Positions 57,309 through 64,000 of a DNA stretch of 64,000 bases are shown here, one piece after another. The position numbers and the translations under genes are program-made. Origin of the DNA: Nocardioides jiangxiensis (lineage in GTDB: Bacteria > Actinomycetota > Actinomycetes > Propionibacteriales > Nocardioidaceae); NCBI RefSeq assembly GCF_030580915.1, contig NZ_JAUQTA010000001.1, forward strand, positions 1,984,001-2,048,000, in the 5' to 3' direction. How positions within the stretch are numbered: position 1 is the first letter of the stretch; each line of letters opens with the position of its first letter. A model generated the notes under the pieces. It was not told where the DNA came from. It made no database searches and saw only the letters and a list, made by a program, of their open reading frames with translations.

Positions 57309-57848
57309 ATGTCGCGCATTGGCAAGCTCCCGATCACGGTCCCGGCGAACGTGGACGTGACCATCGAGGGCGACCTCGTGACCGTCAAGGGTCCCAAGGG
57401 CACCCTGTCCCACAACGTCGTCGCGCCGATCACGGTCGAGAAGAACGAGGGCGTCCTGGACGTCATCCGCCCGGACGACAGCCGTCAGGCGAAGTCGTAC
57501 CACGGCCTGACCCGGACCCTGATCAGCAACATGGTCACCGGCGTCACCGAGGGCTACGAGAAGAAGCTCGAGATCGTCGGCGTGGGTTACCGCGTCCTGC
57601 CGAAGGGCCCGACGCAGCTCGAGTTCCAGCTCGGCTACTCGCACTCGATCACCTTCGACGCCCCCGAGGGCATCACCTTCACCACGGACGGTCCGGTCAA
57701 GCTGGCCGTCCTGGGCATCGACAAGCAGCTCGTCGGTGAGGTCGCTGCCAACATTCGCAAGCTGCGGAAGCCGGAGCCCTACAAGGGCAAGGGCGTCCGC
57801 TACGCCGGCGAGCACATCCGTCGCAAGGTCGGAAAGGCTGGTAAGTGA
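57309..57848 (+). CDS. rplF: 50S ribosomal protein L6
   Basis: 179-residue protein near the sarcin-ricin loop. [20 protein letters not shown] at the start, KGPKGTLSH, and the C-terminal signature [23 protein letters not shown] after GAGAGAGGAAGAAG. Confidence 0.98.
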   Translation: MSRIGKLPITVPANVDVTIEGDLVTVKGPKGTLSHNVVAPITVEKNEGVLDVIRPDDSRQAKSYHGLTRTLISNMVTGVTEGYEKKLEIVGVGYRVLPKGPTQLEFQLGYSHSITFDAPEGITFTTDGPVKLAVLGIDKQLVGEVAANIRKLRKPEPYKGKGVRYAGEHIRRKVGKAGK

Positions 57849-57850
57849 CC

Positions 57851-58234
57851 ATGGCGATCTCGCTCAAGAACAACAAGCACACCTCCGCTCGAGTGCGTTC
57901 GCGCCTCAAGCGTCAGGTTCGTGGCCGCAAGAAGATCTCCGGTACGGACGAGCGTCCGCGCCTGGTCGTCACGAAGTCGGCCAAGCACCTTTCCGTCCAG
58001 GTCGTCAACGACCTCGTCGGCAAGACGCTCGCGTACGCGTCGACCATGGAGAAGGACGTTCGTGCCTTCGAGGGCGACAAGACTGCCAAGGCGAAGAAGG
58101 TCGGCGAGCTCGTCGCCGAGCGCGCCAAGGCTGCGGGCATCGAGGCGGTCGTCTTCGACCGTGCCGGTAACAAGTACCACGGTCGCATCGCTGCGCTGGC
58201 GGACTCCGCCCGCGAGGCCGGTCTGACCTTCTGA
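57851..58234 (+). CDS. rplR: 50S ribosomal protein L18
   Basis: 127-residue 5S rRNA-binding protein. [20 protein letters not shown] at the start, [20 protein letters not shown], and the end [23 protein letters not shown] 57851 is chosen; GTG 57845 overlapping the rplF stop is possible and adds two residues. Confidence 0.97.
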   Translation: MAISLKNNKHTSARVRSRLKRQVRGRKKISGTDERPRLVVTKSAKHLSVQVVNDLVGKTLAYASTMEKDVRAFEGDKTAKAKKVGELVAERAKAAGIEAVVFDRAGNKYHGRIAALADSAREAGLTF

Positions 58235-58263
58235 TTGCGACAGAGAGAGAAGAGGAAAGTCTG

Positions 58264-58878
58264 ATGAGCGGAGCCCAGCAGCGCGGTCAGCGCGCCGGTG
58301 GCGAGCGCCAGTCGGGCGGTCGTGGAGGCCGCGACGGTCGTCGCGGTGACCAGAACGCCGACAAGACCGCCTACATCGAGCGTGTCGTCGCGATCAACCG
58401 TGTCGCCAAGGTCGTGAAGGGTGGTCGTCGCTTCAGCTTCACCGCCCTCGTGATCGTCGGTGACGGCGAAGGCATGGTCGGCGTCGGCTACGGCAAGGCG
58501 AAGGAGGTGCCGGCCGCCATCGCCAAGGGTGTTGAGGAGGCCAAGAAGCACTTCTTCAAGGTCCCCCGCATCCAGGGCACCATCCCCCACCCGGTCCAGG
58601 GCGAGAAGGCTGCGGGCGTCGTCCTGCTCCGTCCGGCCGCTCCGGGTACCGGTGTCATCGCGGGTGGTCCGGTTCGCGCCGTGCTCGAGTGCGCCGGCAT
58701 TCACGACGTCCTGAGCAAGTCGCTCGGTTCGTCCAACCAGATCAACATCGTCCACGCGACGGTCGAGGCGCTCAAGATGCTCGAGGAGCCGGAGGCTGTT
58801 GCCAGCCGTCGCGGCCTCCCGGTCGAGCACGTTGCCCCGGCCGCTCTGCTCAAGGCCCGTGCGGAGGTGTCTTCCTGA
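58264..58878 (+). CDS. rpsE: 30S ribosomal protein S5
   Basis: 204-residue fidelity protein. An N-terminal extension of about 33 residues rich in Gly, Arg and Gln ([20 protein letters not shown]) precedes the core, which starts [39 protein letters not shown] and [20 protein letters not shown] follow. The stop overlaps rpmD. Confidence 0.98.
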   Translation: MSGAQQRGQRAGGERQSGGRGGRDGRRGDQNADKTAYIERVVAINRVAKVVKGGRRFSFTALVIVGDGEGMVGVGYGKAKEVPAAIAKGVEEAKKHFFKVPRIQGTIPHPVQGEKAAGVVLLRPAAPGTGVIAGGPVRAVLECAGIHDVLSKSLGSSNQINIVHATVEALKMLEEPEAVASRRGLPVEHVAPAALLKARAEVSS

Positions 58879-59060
58879 TGGCCCAGCTCAAGGTGACTCA
58901 GCTCCGCGGCAAGGTCGGTCTGAAGCAGAACCAGCGCGAGACCCTGCGCACGCTGGGTCTCAAGCGGATCGGCGACGTGGTCGTCAAGGAAGACCGCCCG
59001 GAGATCCGGGGCATGGTCAACACGGTCCGTCACCTCGTGACGGTCGAGGAGGTCAACTGA
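58878..59060 (+). CDS. rpmD: 50S ribosomal protein L30
   Basis: 60-residue protein, [20 protein letters not shown], then [20 protein letters not shown] and [12 protein letters not shown], matching bacterial L30 throughout. ATG overlaps the rpsE stop. Confidence 0.97.
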   Translation: MAQLKVTQLRGKVGLKQNQRETLRTLGLKRIGDVVVKEDRPEIRGMVNTVRHLVTVEEVN

Positions 59061-59061
59061 C

Positions 59062-59505
59062 ATGGCCGCTCTGAAGCTGCACCACCTGCGTCCCGCCCCG
59101 GGAGCCAAGACCGCCAAGACCCGTGTTGGTCGTGGTGAGGGCTCCAAGGGTAAGACCGCCGGTCGTGGTACCAAGGGCACCAAGGCGCGTTACCAGGTTC
59201 CGGTTGCCTTCGAGGGTGGCCAGATGCCGATCCACATGCGTCTGCCGAAGCTCAAGGGCTTCAAGAACCCGTTCAAGGTGGTCTTCCAGGTCGTGAACCT
59301 GGACCGGATCTCCGAGCTCTTCCCCGAGGGCGGCGCGGTCACCGTTGCCGACCTCGTCGCCAAGGGCGCGGTTCGTGACGGCCACCCGGTCAAGGTCCTG
59401 GGCTCCGGTGACATCACCGTCGCCGTCCAGGTCACCGCTGACGCCTTCTCCGGCTCTGCCAAGGAGAAGATCGAGGCTGCCGGCGGTTCCGTCACCGTCG
59501 CCTGA
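59062..59505 (+). CDS. rplO: 50S ribosomal protein L15
   Basis: 147-residue late-assembly protein. [20 protein letters not shown], then [20 protein letters not shown], and [20 protein letters not shown] are family blocks. One base after rpmD and followed by a terminator, so it ends this transcription unit. Confidence 0.98.
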   Translation: MAALKLHHLRPAPGAKTAKTRVGRGEGSKGKTAGRGTKGTKARYQVPVAFEGGQMPIHMRLPKLKGFKNPFKVVFQVVNLDRISELFPEGGAVTVADLVAKGAVRDGHPVKVLGSGDITVAVQVTADAFSGSAKEKIEAAGGSVTVA

Positions 59506-59522
59506 CCAGGTCAAGCAACCAC

Positions 59523-59558
59523 CGCGAGGGGCTCCGGATTCGTCCGGCGCCCCTCGCG
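59523..59558 (+). terminator. Terminator between rplO and secY
   Basis: CGCGAGGGGC (59523-59532) pairs with GCCCCTCGCG (59549-59558), with an inner TCCGG/CCGGA-like pairing, followed by CGGTTTGG. It separates the ribosomal genes from secY. Confidence 0.7.
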
Positions 59559-59583
59559 CGGTTTGGGTCACACCCCTGCCTGT

Positions 59584-59639
59584 TAGGCTTCCCGAGCCCG
59601 TGCCGGCCCCGCTTCGAAGCGGAAGGGCCGCCGGGCACG
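59584..59639 (+). promoter_or_regulatory. secY promoter and structured leader
   Basis: A TAGGCT -10 box (59584-59589) has only a weak TTTGGG 16 bases upstream. The start of the leader folds into a three-part hairpin at 59599-59639: CGTGCC with GGCACG, GGCCC with GGGCC, and a GCTTCGAAGC tip. secY is thus probably read from its own promoter, with a stable 5' structure. Confidence 0.5.
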
Positions 59640-59679
59640 TGTCTCCCCACTGTCTGCTGCAACTGAGAAGAGGATCACC

Positions 59680-60984
59680 GTGCTGGGCGCGTTCGCCAAC
59701 GCCTTCCGGACGCCGGACCTGCGACGCAAGTTGCTGTTCGTGCTCTTCGTCATCGTCCTCTTCCGCCTGGGATCGCAGATCCCCGCGCCGGGCGTCAACG
59801 TCGCGAATGTCGAGGGTTGCCTCAACGACATCAAGGACAACAGCGTCTACAACCTGATCAACCTGTTCTCGGGTGGCGCGCTGCTGCAGCTGACCATCTT
59901 CGCGCTCGGGATCATGCCGTACATCACGGCGAGCATCATCCTGCAGCTTCTCGTGGTCGTGATCCCGCGCCTGGAGGCCCTCAAGAACGAGGGCCAGGCC
60001 GGCCAGCAGAAGATCACCCAGTACACCCGGTACCTCACGCTGGCGCTCGCGCTGCTGCAGGCCACCGGCATCGTCGCGCTCGCGCGCTCGAAGCAGCTCC
60101 TCCAGGGCTGCAGCAACGACCTGCTCTACAACAACGACAGCATCCAGGTCTTCCTGGTCATGGTCGTCACGATGACTGCCGGCACGGCCGTGATCATGTG
60201 GCTGGGCGAGCTCATCACCGACCGCGGCATCGGCAACGGCATGTCGATCCTGATCTTCACCCAGGTCGTCGCGACCTTCCCGGGCGCGCTCTGGGGCGTG
60301 AAGCAGTCGAAGGGCTGGGCGACGTTCGCGATCGTCATGGCGATCGGTCTCGTCATCGTCGCCGGCGTCATCTTCATCGAGCAGGCGCAGCGCCGCATCC
60401 CGGTGCAGTACGCCCGCCGCATGGTCGGCCGCAAGATGTTCGGCGGCAGCTCGACCTACATCCCGCTGAAGGTCAACCAGGCCGGCATCATCCCCGTCAT
60501 CTTCGCCAGCTCGCTGCTCTACCTGCCGGCGATGGCCGTGCAGTTCAACCAGGGCAAGACCGACCAGGCGAAGTGGGTCACCTGGCTCAACGACTACCTC
60601 GTCGGTGGTGACCACCCGCTCTACATGGCCCTCTACTTCGGCCTCATCATCTTCTTCACCTACTTCTACGTCTCGATCACGTTCAACCCTGCTGAGGTCG
60701 CGGACAACATGAAGAAGTACGGCGGCTTCATCCCCGGGATCCGGGCGGGCAAGCCGACCGAGGACTACCTCGCGTACGTCCTGTCCCGGATCACGCTGCC
60801 GGGAGCTCTCTACCTCGGTCTGATCTCGCTGATCCCGCTGATCGCCTTCGCAGTGCTGCACGCCAGCCAGAAGTTCCCGTTCGGCGGCACCTCGATCCTC
60901 ATCATGGTCGGTGTCGCGCTCGACACGGTGAAGCAGATCGAGAGCCAGCTCCAGCAGCGCAACTACGAAGGATTCCTCCGCTGA
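59680..60984 (+). CDS. secY: Preprotein translocase subunit SecY
   Basis: Channel subunit of the Sec translocon, 434 residues and ten helices. LGAFANAFRTPDLRRKLLFV at the start; the plug region follows helix 1 (SQIPAPGVNVANVEGC); GELITDRGIGNGMSILIF, RRIPVQYARR and NPAEVADNMKKYGGFIPGIR are diagnostic. GTG start after GAGAAGAGGAT. The stop overlaps adk. Confidence 0.98.
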   Translation: MLGAFANAFRTPDLRRKLLFVLFVIVLFRLGSQIPAPGVNVANVEGCLNDIKDNSVYNLINLFSGGALLQLTIFALGIMPYITASIILQLLVVVIPRLEALKNEGQAGQQKITQYTRYLTLALALLQATGIVALARSKQLLQGCSNDLLYNNDSIQVFLVMVVTMTAGTAVIMWLGELITDRGIGNGMSILIFTQVVATFPGALWGVKQSKGWATFAIVMAIGLVIVAGVIFIEQAQRRIPVQYARRMVGRKMFGGSSTYIPLKVNQAGIIPVIFASSLLYLPAMAVQFNQGKTDQAKWVTWLNDYLVGGDHPLYMALYFGLIIFFTYFYVSITFNPAEVADNMKKYGGFIPGIRAGKPTEDYLAYVLSRITLPGALYLGLISLIPLIAFAVLHASQKFPFGGTSILIMVGVALDTVKQIESQLQQRNYEGFLR

Positions 60985-61556
60985 TGCGACTTCTCATCAT
61001 GGGCCCGCCGGGTGCGGGCAAGGGCACCCAGGCCGTCGACCTCGCCAAGAGCATCGGTGGTGCGCACATCTCGACGGGCGACATGTTCCGCGAGAACCTG
61101 GCCAACAACACCGAGCTCGGTCAGCTCGCCCGCTCCTACATGGACAAGGGCCAGTACGTCCCGGACGAGGTCACCAACGGCATGGTCCGTGACCGTCTCG
61201 CCCAGCCCGACGCGCAGGCGTTCGTCCTCGACGGCTACCCGCGGACGGCGGACCAGGTCGCCGAGCTCGACGACATCCTGGCCTCGATGGGCACCAAGCT
61301 CGACGGCGTCATCTCGCTCGTGGTCGAGGACCGTGAGGAGCTCGTGCAGCGCATGATCAAGCGCGCCGAGACCAGCGGTCGTGCCGATGACACCGAAGAG
61401 GTCATCCGCCACCGCCAGGACGTCTACGACGCCGAGACCGCCGCGCTGGTGCCGCTCTACCAGGAGCGCGGCATCCTGCACGAGGTCGACGGCATCGGCA
61501 CCATCGACGAGGTCGCGGCGCGCATCGCCGCCGTCGTCGACTCCCTGCGAGGCTGA
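60984..61556 (+). CDS. adk: Adenylate kinase
   Basis: 190-residue short-type adenylate kinase (AMP + ATP to 2 ADP). The P-loop GPPGAGKGTQ is at the start, with HISTGDMFRENL, DGYPRTADQV and KRAETSGRADDTEEVIRHR following. The LID domain is the short form without zinc cysteines. ATG overlaps the secY stop. Confidence 0.98.
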   Translation: MRLLIMGPPGAGKGTQAVDLAKSIGGAHISTGDMFRENLANNTELGQLARSYMDKGQYVPDEVTNGMVRDRLAQPDAQAFVLDGYPRTADQVAELDDILASMGTKLDGVISLVVEDREELVQRMIKRAETSGRADDTEEVIRHRQDVYDAETAALVPLYQERGILHEVDGIGTIDEVAARIAAVVDSLRG

Positions 61557-61557
61557 C

Positions 61558-62409
61558 GTGAGCCTCCGCGGTCGCGCCGTCGAGATCAAGAGCCCCGAGC
61601 AGCTCCGTGTCATGCGGAAGGCCGGCCTCCTGACGGGGCAGGCGCTCGAGGCAGTGCGCGCGGCGGTCAAGCCGGGCGTCACCACGCTCCAGCTCGACGC
61701 GATCGCGGAGGACACCATCCGCTCGGGCGGCGGCATCCCGTCGTTCAAGGGGTACAGCCACCCGCCGTTCCCGGCGACGATCTGTGCCTCGGTCAACGAC
61801 GAGATCGTGCACGGGATCCCCAACGAGCGGGTGCTCGTCGAGGGCGACATCGTCTCCATCGACTGCGGCGCCATCGTCGAGGGCTGGCACGGCGACTCCG
61901 CGATCACGGTCCCCGTGGGCGGGGACGCCGCGGTGGGCGGTGACGTGCGCGAGCTGCTGCGGGTGACCGAGGAGTCGCTGTGGGCCGGCATCGCGGCCCT
62001 GCGTCTCGGCGGCCGCGTCACCGACGTCTCCGCCGCCGTCGAGGGTTACCTGCGAAGCCAGGCGCACCCGACCGGCGGCTCCTGGGGCATCCTCGAGGAC
62101 TTCACCGGTCACGGCATCGGGTCACAGCTGCACATGGCCCCTGACGTCCCCAACTACGGCCGCGCCGGTCGCGGCCCGAAGGTGGAGCGTGGCCTCGCGC
62201 TCGCCATCGAGCCGATGGTCACGCTCGGCTCGCACCGCTGGAAGACCTACGACGACGAGTGGACCATCGCGTCGCAGGACGGCTCCTGGGCCGCACACTT
62301 CGAGCACACCGTCGCGATGACCGCGGGTGGCGCCTGGGTGCTGACGGCGCTCGACGGGGGAGAGGCCCGGCTCGCCGAGCTCGGGGTCCCCTTCGGCGGA
62401 CTCTCCTGA
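61558..62409 (+). CDS. map: Methionine aminopeptidase, type I
   Basis: 283-residue metalloprotease removing N-terminal Met. Metal ligands are the two Asp in VSIDCGAIVEGWHGDSAITV, His in GHGIGSQLH, Glu in AIEPMVTLG and Glu in FEHTVAMT. It starts SLRGRAVEIKSPEQLRVMRK without the long SH3-binding N-terminal extension. GTG one base after the adk stop. Confidence 0.96.
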   Translation: MSLRGRAVEIKSPEQLRVMRKAGLLTGQALEAVRAAVKPGVTTLQLDAIAEDTIRSGGGIPSFKGYSHPPFPATICASVNDEIVHGIPNERVLVEGDIVSIDCGAIVEGWHGDSAITVPVGGDAAVGGDVRELLRVTEESLWAGIAALRLGGRVTDVSAAVEGYLRSQAHPTGGSWGILEDFTGHGIGSQLHMAPDVPNYGRAGRGPKVERGLALAIEPMVTLGSHRWKTYDDEWTIASQDGSWAAHFEHTVAMTAGGAWVLTALDGGEARLAELGVPFGGLS

Positions 62410-62445
62410 CGGAACACCGACGGTGTCGGCGGGGTTGAGCACCTC

Positions 62446-63519
62446 GTGACTCCCGCGCTCTCGGTCCTCGACCTCGTCCCCGTCCGCTCGGACCAGTCCA
62501 CCGGCGACGCCCTCGCGGCCTCGCGCCGGCTCGCCCGCGTGGCCGACGAGCTCGGCCTGCGTCGCTACTGGGTGGCCGAGCACCACAACATGCCCGGTGT
62601 CGCGGCGACCAACCCGCCCGTGCTGATCGCGATGCTGGCGGCAGCCACCTCGCGGATCCGTGTCGGCTCTGGCGGGGTGATGCTGCCCAACCACGCGCCG
62701 TACGTCGTGGCGGAGCAGTTCGCCCTGCTCGAGGCGGCACACCCCGGGCGCATCGACCTCGGCATCGGTCGCGCACCCGGCACGGACCCGCTGACCCGTT
62801 ACGTGCTGCGCGGGGGAGCCGGGCCGACCGAGGAGGACCCGGTCGCCCGCTTTCCCGAGTACGTCGACGAGGTGCGGATGCTGCTCGAGCCCGACGGCGT
62901 GGAGGCCCAGCTCGGCAGCCGCCGCCACGGTCTCCGGGCGACGCCCGCCGCTCGGTCCGTGCCCACGGCCTGGCTGCTGGGTTCCTCCGACTACTCGGCA
63001 CGGCTCGCGGCGGAGCGCGGTCTTCCCTACGTCTTCGCCCATCACTTCGCGGGGAAGGGGACGGCCGAGGCGCTTGCCCTCTACCGCTCGGCGTACCGGC
63101 CGAGTGCTGAGCACCCCGAGCCGCAGACGTTCCTGACCGTCAACGCGGTCGTCGCGGCGACGGCTGCCGAGGCGGAGCGGCTGGCGCTGCCGAACCAGCA
63201 GTCGATGCTGGCCCTGATGCACGGCGCAGAGCTCTTCCCCCAGCGCCTGGTGGAGGACGCCGAGCTGTTCGGAATCCCGGAGGAGCAGCGGGGTCTCGCG
63301 TCGGCGATGCTGCGGCGCTGGGTGGTCGGTGACCCGGCGTCCGCAGCCGCCCAGGTGCGCGAGCTGGCGGCGACGTACGGCGTGGACGAGGTCATGGTGC
63401 ACCCGGTCGCAGGCGCCCTGAAGGGGACGCCGCGCGATGCGGCGCCGGCGCGCGAGGAGACCCTGCGCCTGCTCGCGAGCGAGCTGGTCGATGAGGGGCA
63501 CGGCGCCCGGCGGGACTAG
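62446..63519 (+). CDS. LLM-class flavin-dependent oxidoreductase (luciferase-like)
   Basis: 357-residue TIM-barrel monooxygenase-like protein. VLDLVPVRSDQSTGDALAAS at the start, YWVAEHHNMPGVAATNPPVL, RIRVGSGGVMLPNHAPYVVA and GRIDLGIGRAPGTDPLTRYV are typical of the MsnO8/alkanal monooxygenase-like group that uses FMNH2 or F420. No reductase partner is adjacent. Its insertion between map and infA breaks the usual ribosomal order; it has no visible role in translation. Confidence 0.88.
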   Translation: MTPALSVLDLVPVRSDQSTGDALAASRRLARVADELGLRRYWVAEHHNMPGVAATNPPVLIAMLAAATSRIRVGSGGVMLPNHAPYVVAEQFALLEAAHPGRIDLGIGRAPGTDPLTRYVLRGGAGPTEEDPVARFPEYVDEVRMLLEPDGVEAQLGSRRHGLRATPAARSVPTAWLLGSSDYSARLAAERGLPYVFAHHFAGKGTAEALALYRSAYRPSAEHPEPQTFLTVNAVVAATAAEAERLALPNQQSMLALMHGAELFPQRLVEDAELFGIPEEQRGLASAMLRRWVVGDPASAAAQVRELAATYGVDEVMVHPVAGALKGTPRDAAPAREETLRLLASELVDEGHGARRD

Positions 63520-63527
63520 ATCGGATT

Positions 63528-63556
63528 AGGTCAACGCGCCACGCCGTGGCTAGACT
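63528..63556 (+). promoter_or_regulatory. Possible promoter of the infA operon
   Basis: AGGTCA (63528-63533), 17 bases and TAGACT (63551-63556). The -10 box is good and the -35 weak. The spacer holds GCCACGCCGTGGC, an inverted repeat. The start would leave a leader of about 180 bases before infA. Confidence 0.4.
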
Positions 63557-63745
63557 GGTCCGTCGGCCCAACGTGGGTCTGTTTCGTGGTGCCTCGCGGC
63601 TGCCCGGATCGCAACGCCTCCACCGTTCTCGGTGGCTCGCACGCGCCCGGGGAAATGAGCGCCACAGACGACACACGAGGTCCACTCGTCCCGACGGCGA
63701 GAGGTTCCCGGGCCACCGGTAGAAGCAGCAACAAGATGGGATGGC

Positions 63746-63967
63746 ATGCCGAAGAAGGAAGGCGTGATCGAGCTCGAGGGCACGATCACTGAAGCACTGC
63801 CCAACGCGATGTTCCGGGTGGAGCTGAGCAACGGTCACAAGGTGCTCGCCCACATCAGCGGCAAGATGCGCCAGCACTACATCCGCATCCTCCCCGAGGA
63901 CCGCGTGGTGGTGGAGCTCTCTCCCTACGACCTCACCCGGGGTCGCATCGTCTACCGCTACAAGTGA
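63746..63967 (+). CDS. infA: Translation initiation factor IF-1
   Basis: 73-residue OB-fold factor that blocks the A site during initiation. [20 protein letters not shown] at the start, [20 protein letters not shown] and [20 protein letters not shown] at the end match IF-1 throughout. First gene of the infA-rpmJ-rpsM-rpsK-rpoA group expected beyond the window. Confidence 0.98.
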   Translation: MPKKEGVIELEGTITEALPNAMFRVELSNGHKVLAHISGKMRQHYIRILPEDRVVVELSPYDLTRGRIVYRYK

Positions 63968-63996
63968 CACAGCCGAACTAGCTAGAAAGGGCTGAC

Positions 63997-64000
63997 ATGA
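63997..64000 (+). CDS. rpmJ: Probable start of rpmJ (50S protein L36), cut by the window end
   Basis: Only ATG and one base are visible, after AGAAAGGG at a normal ribosome-binding distance and 29 bases past infA. The call is based purely on the usual infA-rpmJ order. Confidence 0.4.

Overview
The window is a 64 kb, very GC-rich stretch of an actinobacterial chromosome. Codon third positions are almost all G/C, GTG starts are common, many genes overlap by ATGA or GTGA, and many starts look leaderless. Gene content (complete nuo operon, FolP2-type protein, DUF3027, DUF2530, two MptB-like mannosyltransferases, zinc-type L33 and S14) fits a free-living soil actinobacterium, most likely a Nocardioides-like member of the Nocardioidaceae. 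That placement is inference; no rRNA gene is present to settle it. No phage, insertion sequence, CRISPR array or replication origin was seen.

1-8935: 3' end of the nuo operon (end of nuoG, then nuoH to nuoN) ending in an overlapping polyprenyl diphosphate synthase gene, which joins proton-pumping NADH:menaquinone oxidoreductase to quinone side-chain synthesis. 8959-14079: a RarD-type permease, a four-gene sulfate ABC importer with a good promoter, and a decayed histidine-kinase fragment. 14070-21125: a YajQ-family protein, tRNA-Tyr, a secreted SGNH-type protein, an MFS permease, two tandem MptB-like membrane mannosyltransferases and alanine dehydrogenase.

21222-27917: a guanidine assimilation operon under a guanidine-I (ykkC) riboswitch: APC permease, the two carboxyguanidine deiminase subunits (formerly 'urea carboxylase associated' proteins), a carboxyltransferase-only guanidine carboxylase and allophanate hydrolase. 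The expected route is guanidine to carboxyguanidine to allophanate to ammonia and CO2. The carboxylase lacks its biotin carboxylase and biotin carrier domains, which makes this the most unusual locus in the window.

27984-41119: accessory and housekeeping genes: a glycosyltransferase, pirin, Tag DNA glycosylase with an LrgA/LrgB pair, an amidase behind a palindromic operator, a FolP2-type protein with a LigB-like partner, tRNA-Thr, tRNA-Met, rpmG, murB, a DUF4190 protein, an MFS protein, DUF3027, DUF2530 and an NCS2 purine permease. 41190-42949: a MarR regulator and MFS exporter pair with an operator laid over the promoter.

42938-47477: the str operon (rpsL, rpsG, fusA, tuf). trmB, a thioesterase and a secreted GH16-like protein separate it from the S10/spc gene cluster (50043-64000: rpsJ to rplO, secY, adk, map, infA, start of rpmJ). 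This cluster has a hairpin between rpsQ and rplN, a terminator and new promoter before secY, and a luciferase-like monooxygenase inserted between map and infA. The secE-nusG-rplKA-rplJL-rpoBC block that usually lies between rpmG and rpsL in actinobacteria is not found here.
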